Of a stretch of 10,740 nucleotides of DNA, positions 1-4,986 are shown piece by piece (the stretch's first letter is position 1; each line of letters starts with the position of its first letter). The notes beneath the pieces are model-generated. The model was not told the origin of the DNA. It made no database searches and was given only the letters and a program-made list of their open reading frames with translations. The stretch is from Acidilobaceae archaeon (GTDB lineage: Archaea > Thermoproteota > Thermoprotei_A > Sulfolobales > Acidilobaceae). The DNA is taken from assembly GCA_027034115.1 (NCBI GenBank), contig JALVJB010000115.1, positions 1 to 10,740 of the forward strand, written 5' to 3'. The position numbers and the translations under genes were made by a program.

Positions 1-1
1 T

Positions 2-2314
2 GGAGAGACCTATAACGGCTACGTGGGGGACGCTTGGATATACACGAAGTACCCTCTAATGGCCGAGTTCATCGCATACTCTCGCGACCGGGGGATAGTA
101 GCATCGTATAACATGCCTCCCACCGGGGAGCACTTCCTGATACCTCCAGTGCCTGGAGTAGTCTACATAAGCCCCGACGCAGGTATGCCGGTGAAAGTCA
201 CACTAAATGCGAGCGGGGTCACCCGCTCCTTCATTATTAAGCCGGGCGACTACGCTGTCATACCCAACAATGGCTCCACCATAGAGCTTGAAGCGAATGA
301 CAGCATAGCGGTGGTGCTGGGCAACCCAGTGCAGGGCCCGGGAGCATTTTTCACAGAGATACCCCCATTCGACTACACCTACTTCACCTCCTACGTCCCC
401 GTGCCTTTCCCGAAGTTCCTACTCGACGCGAAGACCGGGCCGTACAATGTGACTAGCTACGTCTACATTGTAGGTGCAGACGGGAAAATAGGGGTTCTAA
501 GATACGGTCATCCCGAGTTACTAAGTAATCTGCTCGAGCAAATAGGCTCGAAGGATAACAGGGGTTACGCAATAGTCCTCCTATACCACAGGCTGTCCAA
601 CGGCGAGACCGCGCTTGCAGCCGTCCCGGTTTACAAGTTCCACGGGCTGAGCTGGATTCTCACGGGCATAATAAGTGGGAGCGAGTGGCTCACCCTGCAA
701 GAGGTGAGGAATGACACCTACATTAATGGAAGCGTTGACGTCGTGAACGGTGTTCCCACAGCTCTGGACACCTGGCCTGCAGTCTTCATCGACCTCGACA
801 ACGACTGGAGCGCCGACCTACTATTCCGGCCGTACCTCAGCCCCATCCGTGACAGCATTTTCACGCTAGGAGTAGTCAATAGCACCTACCCATTCCTCTA
901 CTACCAGGTAACCTACTGGGACCTCCGCTACATAAGCTACGACCTCAGGATAAACCTGGGCAGCGGCACGATGAGCGCATCGTACAATGCAATACCAGTC
1001 CCCGAATTAATGGTCCAGGACTACAAGAGCGTCGTGGACATACGGTCAGGAAAGTACCCCTTCCTCATCCACAAGTTCTACAAGAATGGAGCCATATCCC
1101 CAGGCTTCACGTCAACCTCAACTGTGACTAGCCCCGACGGCAGATACGGGAGCATAGTTTACAAGCACAGCGTCGACTCGAAAATACCCTGCTCCAACAT
1201 CCACTACTACGCCGCCCTAATCACGGATACATTAAAGCCAGTAACGTGGAACTCTACCACCGGCTGCAAGGTAAAACTCCGCTATACTACCATGAAGCCT
1301 AAGAGAGTCTACTACGCAATACCCATACCCTACGTGAACGGCACGGTAATCCTAGATAAAGCCACCGAGATATACCTACACATCAATACGACCGGGAACA
1401 CTCCGGTAAACCCGCCATTCTACACGGTAGCCCGAGTAAGCATGAAGATAGCCCACACTATAGTGGGAGGCGGAGTTACGGGAGCGACCCTCCAAACCCT
1501 GCCAGTAATAAAACCGCCATCAAATACTACAAAAATGTTCAACCTCCTACACCTAACAAGCCCGCCCCCGCCACAGCCAACCCAGCCGCCGACAACTACG
1601 ACAACCACTCCTCCATACACGACAACCACGAGTAGCGTGCCGCACACGACAACCCCTGGGGTGACTAAGACGACGAGCTACGCTAGAACAAGGCAAACGC
1701 CGACAACAAGCACGCAATCATCGCCGAGCCTACCAATACCCGTCAAGACAGGCGATACCTTGGAATACAAGGTAAAGCTCAACGGCAAAGGAACGAAGGG
1801 GAAGGCGAGCGGTAGCGGGGTACTCGTTCTAAAAGCTAAAGTCACAGGCGACGAAGTAGTGCTGGACGTTGAGAAGAATAGTGTCGGCAGCCAGTACCTT
1901 GGAGCAGTAGTCAACACTGCTTCAGACCTCTTCCTAGCACTGGCCTCTGGCGCTAGCCTCCACTACCAGCTACCAGGCCTAGAGCCAGTCTTCTCCTCGA
2001 AGTGCCCGGTGCTCGCACCGCAAATGGATAGCAAGACCCTGAGGGGAACCCTCAACGTGCTCTACTATAAGGTCGACTATACGTGCAAGTACAGCAATGG
2101 CGTACTAGTCTACGCGAAGGCCCGAGCCCATGGAAGTGTGTCAGGGCAGAGCTTTGAGGTTAACGTTGAAGCAAGTCTAGCCAGCACTACGATAAAAGGA
2201 GTAAAGACTAGCGGAGGCCTCGCGGAAGGTTCAAACATCCTAATCTGGGCCGGTGCAGGGGTGGCAGTAGCCGCGATAGTAGTAGCGGTATTACTGCTAG
2301 CTAGGAGGCACTAG
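2..2314 (+). CDS. Large Thr-rich, C-terminally anchored surface protein (5'-truncated by window edge; paralogue of 4987-7659)
   Basis: The frame is open to the left edge, so the GTG at 23 is not the true start. Alignment with the complete paralogue at 4987 puts Trp5 (numbering from the GTG) opposite its Trp123, so about 110 N-terminal residues including the signal peptide are missing. Visible parts, same numbering: a beta-rich ectodomain (1-510) with about 11 N-x-S/T glycosylation sequons; an acidic DxDxD...D motif (257, 259, 261, 265) like a calcium-binding loop; a Pro/Thr-rich linker (511-573); a membrane-proximal domain (574-735); a single hydrophobic helix (739-759) followed by RRH. There are only four cysteines (390, 415, 661, 688), all matched in the paralogue, which suggests two disulfides. 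The protein should sit outside the cell, anchored at its C-terminus. Residues 45-125 follow the motif order of IgGFc-binding-like domains, a fold-level guess only. S-layer-associated protein or adhesin are alternatives; the function is unknown. The stop shares CTAG with the convergent gene. Confidence 0.85.
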   Translation, partial: GETYNGYVGDAWIYTKYPLMAEFIAYSRDRGIVASYNMPPTGEHFLIPPVPGVVYISPDAGMPVKVTLNASGVTRSFIIKPGDYAVIPNNGSTIELEANDSIAVVLGNPVQGPGAFFTEIPPFDYTYFTSYVPVPFPKFLLDAKTGPYNVTSYVYIVGADGKIGVLRYGHPELLSNLLEQIGSKDNRGYAIVLLYHRLSNGETALAAVPVYKFHGLSWILTGIISGSEWLTLQEVRNDTYINGSVDVVNGVPTALDTWPAVFIDLDNDWSADLLFRPYLSPIRDSIFTLGVVNSTYPFLYYQVTYWDLRYISYDLRINLGSGTMSASYNAIPVPELMVQDYKSVVDIRSGKYPFLIHKFYKNGAISPGFTSTSTVTSPDGRYGSIVYKHSVDSKIPCSNIHYYAALITDTLKPVTWNSTTGCKVKLRYTTMKPKRVYYAIPIPYVNGTVILDKATEIYLHINTTGNTPVNPPFYTVARVSMKIAHTIVGGGVTGATLQTLPVIKPPSNTTKMFNLLHLTSPPPPQPTQPPTTTTTTPPYTTTTSSVPHTTTPGVTKTTSYARTRQTPTTSTQSSPSLPIPVKTGDTLEYKVKLNGKGTKGKASGSGVLVLKAKVTGDEVVLDVEKNSVGSQYLGAVVNTASDLFLALASGASLHYQLPGLEPVFSSKCPVLAPQMDSKTLRGTLNVLYYKVDYTCKYSNGVLVYAKARAHGSVSGQSFEVNVEASLASTTIKGVKTSGGLAEGSNILIWAGAGVAVAAIVVAVLLLARRH
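1556..1741 (+). repeat. Low-complexity Pro/Thr linker coding region (gene 1)
   Basis: The codons here are mostly ACN (Thr), CCN (Pro) and some Ser, encoding a stalk of about 60 residues with a P-run, a T-run and TTTT blocks. Such linkers in archaeal surface proteins are usually extended and O-glycosylated (family knowledge, not shown here). The paralogue carries an equivalent linker at 6901-7062 with different wording, so composition rather than sequence is conserved. Confidence 0.8.
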
Positions 2315-2640
2315 TCCTCTCCCAGGCCTCCAACCAGGTCAACTAGTACTTTTTCTAGCCTGGCCGCGAGGCCCTCTACCTCCTTCCTAACACTAGTTAT
2401 CTCATCTGCAACACTACCTTTCCCCGCAATCCTAGCCGCCTCCTTCAACCTCACTATCGCATAGGCTAGGACCTCATTAGCGTCCATGAGGGCTACGATC
2501 TCTCTCGAGTAGCCCTTATCCGCGAGCCTCTCGTAAACGCATTCTGCATGGGCATAGCCCCTACCCGGAATATAGAAGAATCTCTGACCCTCGATTACAT
2601 CGTCGCCGCAGAGCACGCACTTCCACTTACCCAAGGCCAT
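2311..2640 (-). CDS. Small zinc-ribbon-like protein with C-terminal helix (DUF2175-like)
   Basis: This 109-residue soluble protein begins with a W-x-C-x2-C element (Trp6, Cys8, Cys11), followed by H-x2-C (His31, Cys34). The four ligands would make one treble-clef or zinc-ribbon site, with the aromatic run FFYIP in the loop. Spacing and length recall the archaeal DUF2175 family, whose function I do not know. Residues 50-105 are predicted helical, with a heptad-like pattern (VADEITSVRKEVEGL and onward) that could form a coiled coil or dimer. The ATG is the only reasonable start: a GGGGTG ribosome-binding site lies 7 bases upstream (minus strand, 2653-2648) and an in-frame stop is just beyond it (2661-2659). 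It lies 58 bases downstream of the membrane-protein gene on the same strand, so the two may share a transcript. A zinc site and a nucleic-acid or protein adaptor role are inferred. Confidence 0.78.
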   Translation of the reverse strand: MALGKWKCVLCGDDVIEGQRFFYIPGRGYAHAECVYERLADKGYSREIVALMDANEVLAYAIVRLKEAARIAGKGSVADEITSVRKEVEGLAARLEKVLVDLVGGLGED

Positions 2641-2698
2641 CCCGGAACACCCCGTCCATTAGGAGAAATGGCTATGCGGGACGTGTTAAAGGATTATC

Positions 2699-3223
2699 CT
2701 ATTGGGACTCGCTTATCCCTTCCAAGACTAGTATCAGCCCGTAAAGCTTAACCAGGTCCCCGGCTAGCGAGACGAAGGCAGCATATTTGGACAGTATTAT
2801 GAAGGGTAGCCCTAACATGTACACGCTTACTCCTACAAGGAAGAACTTGGCCCCATCCGGTGAATCGCAGGCAAAGTCCTTGGCGAGATGATAGCCCACT
2901 ATGAATTCAACAATGTAGCCTAAAACTATCAGGGCGCCGCCGGCAAGCCAGTCGTATACTCCAACGGCAACACCAGCACCAGCTAGGGCCAGCGCTAGCG
3001 GCGAGAGGAACCTCATGTACTTGTAAGACTCCTCAGTATAGTAGATGTACCCGTATAGCGCCGTTAGACCGGAGAGTAGTAGGAGAATCATTATACTAAG
3101 GGCTGGCTGTTGGAACGCTGCTTCCACACCGTCTAGCCCTATTACAGCTAATATATAGGCAATAAGTATAGCGGCTATTATGCTCGCCAGGGTCCCTACA
3201 ATCCCTCCAGTCTTCCTGTCCAT
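2699..3223 (-). CDS. Six-helix integral membrane protein, function unknown
   Basis: This 174-residue protein is almost entirely hydrophobic, with segments near 8-28, 40-61, 72-90, 93-112, 126-145 and 148-168. Short charged loops separate them: TEESYKYMR around 63-71 and KDFACDSPDGAK around 115-126. There is no recognisable catalytic motif, Walker motif or transporter signature, and I do not recognise a family. The start is supported by GGAGGG (minus strand, 3237-3232) at 8-base spacing and an AT-rich box about 50 bases upstream. Being upstream of the small CxxC protein on the same strand with a 58-base gap, it could be the first gene of a two-gene operon, although the gap is large enough for a separate promoter. 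The reading frame is convincing because of its sustained transmembrane pattern and ribosome-binding site; its role is unknown. Confidence 0.75.
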   Translation of the reverse strand: MDRKTGGIVGTLASIIAAILIAYILAVIGLDGVEAAFQQPALSIMILLLLSGLTALYGYIYYTEESYKYMRFLSPLALALAGAGVAVGVYDWLAGGALIVLGYIVEFIVGYHLAKDFACDSPDGAKFFLVGVSVYMLGLPFIILSKYAAFVSLAGDLVKLYGLILVLEGISESQ

Positions 3224-3231
3224 TGCTCCAA

Positions 3232-3237
3232 CCCTCC
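3232..3237 (-). promoter_or_regulatory. Ribosome-binding site of the six-helix membrane protein
   Basis: The minus strand reads GGAGGG, 8 bases before the ATG at 3223. It is a close match to the archaeal anti-Shine-Dalgarno complement and supports the chosen start. Confidence 0.6.
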
Positions 3238-3268
3238 ATAACTTATACCTGTTAAGGAGCTAGCAGTT

Positions 3269-3278
3269 CTTAATTATT
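3269..3278 (-). promoter_or_regulatory. Possible TATA box for the six-helix membrane protein
   Basis: The minus strand reads AATAATTAAG, about 50 bases upstream of the ATG. Transcription starting about 25 bases downstream would give a leader of roughly 25 bases that includes the GGAGGG site. A second box, TATAAGT at 3247-3241, is only about 20 bases from the ATG and looks too close to drive a transcript containing the whole gene. Confidence 0.35.
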
Positions 3279-3460
3279 GCCTAGAGTAGTTGCAATTCAG
3301 CAATGTATCTCCCGAAAGATCCTGCCGAGTTATTCTCGTATCACCACCAGCTTCCTAACTTCATTCCATTATCGCCCTCGCAGGAAGTAGTTTCCAGCAG
3401 GATATCTTCGAATGATTCTTTCTTCCCGTGTTCTGTTTTTCATGCTAGGCTTTCCTCTGT

Positions 3461-3478
3461 TATCCTAATAGTAGGATA
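3461..3478. repeat. Perfect 7-bp hairpin
   Basis: The arms TATCCTA (3461-3467) and TAGGATA (3472-3478) are exact inverse complements around the 4-base loop ATAG. It lies about 120 bases past the MFS stop in that gene's direction of transcription. No T-run follows on either strand, so a simple terminator is not supported. Confidence 0.5.
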
Positions 3479-3496
3479 CGCTTAAGAGTAGTCTGA

Positions 3497-3532
3497 CTCC
3501 AAGTCCTTTCGTCTTCCCGTGGACTCTTGGGG
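3497..3532. repeat. Interrupted hairpin
   Basis: CCAAGTCC (3499-3506) can pair with GGAC...TTGG (3521-3530) as two 4-bp blocks around a 2-base bulge, extended by a G-U and a C-G pair. The loop is 14 bases. It lies 65-100 bases past the MFS stop. It might be a 3' end structure or part of a small RNA; the evidence is structural only. Confidence 0.35.
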
Positions 3533-3596
3533 AGGGATAGCGAGAGCCTCTATTACTGGATTCTACTCTGGGTCTTCCATCGAGGTAATTATAACC

Positions 3597-4799
3597 TTAG
3601 GAGGTATAACCGGTTCTCTTCCGGCTCCTCATAACTACAATAGCAATGTAAATGATCATAACAGCGAATATGAATAGACTCGCCGCGATAAACGGGACGC
3701 CAGCATACCTGGGGCTATGCTGGTAGACGAATCCGGCGATTGGAGGACCGCTGAGCATTCCCAGGCTGGAAGCCATGTTGCTCGCACCGACAACCATGGC
3801 ACCGCCGATGCGCCCAGCTATCCCCGCGTTCCTAGTTAGTGGTAGGCTAGACCTGGCACCCCCGGCGGCCAACACGTACCCTGTAGAGAGGATGAGTACG
3901 CTTCCCAGGGGATCTCCCACGAGGAGGCCTCCAATCCCAGTAATAGCCAGCACTACTAGGAGGAGGCGGGGTATACCGTACTTGTCGCTCAGGGGGCCTA
4001 CGGTTAGGCTGAGAAGTACGCTGAAGACGCCCGCTATTGAGAGTACATCTCCCAGCGAGGCTTTAGTCAAGCCGAAGACCTCGTGGCTATAGATGTAGAA
4101 GTACTCGCGGAGCACGCCATTAAGAATACCGATGGCGAATGCCGAAACTATAACCCAAAGTATGATCGGGTCTCTAACCCTAGTAAGAGCCCTCTTAAGA
4201 CGCCTCCTCCCCGAGGTCCCCCAAACAGGCTCAACCGATAATGCAATTACTGGGGAGGAGAGGATGAGGATTGCGCCAGCCAGCTCCAGCATTTCCACAT
4301 AGGGAATCTTTAGGTGGCCGAAGAGCCAGTTGCCAAGGCTTATCCCAAGGCTAGCCGTAGCATAGTATATTGAGAGCGCGAGGCCACTCCTACCCCTACC
4401 CATCTCCGCTACGGCAACCTGAAGGGTGGGCCACGTTATACCACCTAGAACTCCCCAAACAGTGGTCAGAGCTACAACTGTACTAGCCTCACCGAGATTA
4501 GGGAGGACTGTGAGGAGGAAGAGGCCTATACCAGCTACACCGAGGCCTATAATGAGCCTCTTCATGCCGGGTGCAAGCTCTCCTATAAAGCCCGAGGCTA
4601 TGCTTGCTAGAGCCCTTCCCCCCATAAAGCTACTCGTCAAGCTGGCCGTAGCGAATGCTGTAGCCCCTAGATCGTAGCGTAAATGAAACGCGAGAGCAGG
4701 CCTAGCTAGGCCAGCCGGAATGCTTGCCATGAATAAGCCAGCGTACAGCGCTACGAGCCTCGACCAGTTGGCCCCGTTACTTTTCAAGCCCTTTCCCAT
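3597..4799 (-). CDS. Major facilitator superfamily (MFS) transporter
   Basis: This 400-residue protein has about twelve hydrophobic segments in the 6+6 arrangement of MFS carriers (about 14-34, 46-72, 82-100, 107-130, 138-160, 168-188, 212-232, 245-268, 278-294, 298-318, 330-355, 366-390). A basic central loop follows helix 6 (GRRRLKRALTRVR, 197-209). The second half carries a clear motif A, GPLSDKYGIPR (268-278), after helix 8. The matching first-half loop is degenerate (GFIGELAPGMKR, 70-81), with Glu at the usual Asp. It should move a small solute across the membrane by proton- or ion-coupled antiport or symport; the substrate cannot be read. The length is typical. The ATG is preceded by AGGTGGGG (minus strand, 4808-4801). 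It is transcribed divergently from the surface-protein gene at 4987, and its presumed TATA box overlaps one arm of the 16-bp inverted repeat, so local repression or activation is plausible. Drug-efflux and sugar-efflux families are both possible. Confidence 0.9.
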   Translation of the reverse strand: MGKGLKSNGANWSRLVALYAGLFMASIPAGLARPALAFHLRYDLGATAFATASLTSSFMGGRALASIASGFIGELAPGMKRLIIGLGVAGIGLFLLTVLPNLGEASTVVALTTVWGVLGGITWPTLQVAVAEMGRGRSGLALSIYYATASLGISLGNWLFGHLKIPYVEMLELAGAILILSSPVIALSVEPVWGTSGRRRLKRALTRVRDPIILWVIVSAFAIGILNGVLREYFYIYSHEVFGLTKASLGDVLSIAGVFSVLLSLTVGPLSDKYGIPRLLLVVLAITGIGGLLVGDPLGSVLILSTGYVLAAGGARSSLPLTRNAGIAGRIGGAMVVGASNMASSLGMLSGPPIAGFVYQHSPRYAGVPFIAASLFIFAVMIIYIAIVVMRSRKRTGYTS

Positions 4800-4845
4800 T
4801 CCCCACCTAGTTCCCGGCTGATACTCTGGTTTATACTGCTACTCG

Positions 4846-4853
4846 ATATAAAT
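4846..4853 (-). promoter_or_regulatory. Candidate TATA box of the MFS gene
   Basis: The minus strand reads TTTATAT here, centred about 50 bases before the ATG, which predicts a leader of about 25 bases. Its upstream side, where the BRE would lie, falls inside the left arm of the inverted repeat. A second candidate (minus GTATAAA near 4836-4830) would give a leader of only about 8 bases starting at the ribosome-binding site. Confidence 0.5.
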
Positions 4854-4895
4854 TACTCCGCTATCTACAAAGCCTATTTATAGCGGAGTAATTTA
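4849..4895. promoter_or_regulatory. Perfect 16-bp inverted repeat, likely operator
   Basis: The left arm 4849-4864 (TAAATTACTCCGCTAT) is the exact reverse complement of the right arm 4880-4895, with a 15-base spacer. Arm centres are 31 bp apart, close to three helical turns, so two protein subunits would meet the same DNA face. The left arm overlaps the candidate MFS TATA/BRE. The repeat lies upstream of both predicted transcription starts in the divergent region, so it should act as DNA rather than as an RNA hairpin. No regulator gene is in the window. Confidence 0.65.
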
Positions 4896-4897
4896 AA

Positions 4898-4911
4898 ATA
4901 TATTAATATAT
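4898..4911. repeat. AT-only 14-bp palindrome
   Basis: ATATATTAATATAT is a perfect palindrome three bases to the right of the 16-bp inverted repeat, in the same divergent control region. Being purely A/T it is less informative. It may just reflect the base composition or an easily melted upstream element. Confidence 0.35.
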
Positions 4912-4945
4912 CATGAATAGGAATATTTATCCCCCATAAATAAAT

Positions 4946-4981
4946 CTTTATAAGTTCTGATTAATAAGTTTGACAGCGGTG
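4946..4981 (+). promoter_or_regulatory. Promoter and ribosome-binding site of the 890-residue surface protein
   Basis: CTTTATAAGTT (4946-4956) fits an archaeal TATA box centred 37 bases before the ATG at 4987. The predicted start near 4976 gives a leader of about 10 bases that just includes GGTG (4978-4981) at 5-base spacing from the ATG. This supports the start at 4987. Confidence 0.6.
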
Positions 4982-4986
4982 TCCAT

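Larger units (their letters stand above)
3224..3596. other. Intergenic region without a convincing gene
   Basis: The 373 bases between the membrane-protein gene and the end of the MFS gene contain the presumed promoter of the former near 3232-3278 and two hairpins (3461-3478 and 3497-3532). The plus strand is pyrimidine-rich around 3415-3441. The only plus-strand open frame (3303-3485) encodes a low-hydrophobicity sequence without ribosome-binding site, promoter or recognisable domain, so I do not call it. I looked for tRNA arms and C/D boxes on both strands and found no convincing set. It could hold an unannotated small RNA. Confidence 0.5.

Noticed and set aside
3295..3350. Possible C/D box RNA on the minus strand (GTGATAC ... 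CTGA)
   Set aside because: The C box has two mismatches from RUGAUGA, and no C'/D' pair is seen between the boxes.
3402..3420. TTCGAAT resembling a tRNA T-loop
   Set aside because: The flanking 5-base arms pair at only three positions, and no anticodon or D arm or acceptor stem can be placed around it.
3369..3443. Minus-strand 24-codon basic open frame (MKNRTREERI...)
   Set aside because: Only a weak AGGA upstream, no TATA box and too short to separate from chance.
3303..3485. Plus-strand open frame of 60 codons in the intergenic region
   Set aside because: No promoter box or ribosome-binding site at the right distance, unremarkable Ser-rich translation and no recognisable motif. It overlaps the hairpin at 3461-3478.
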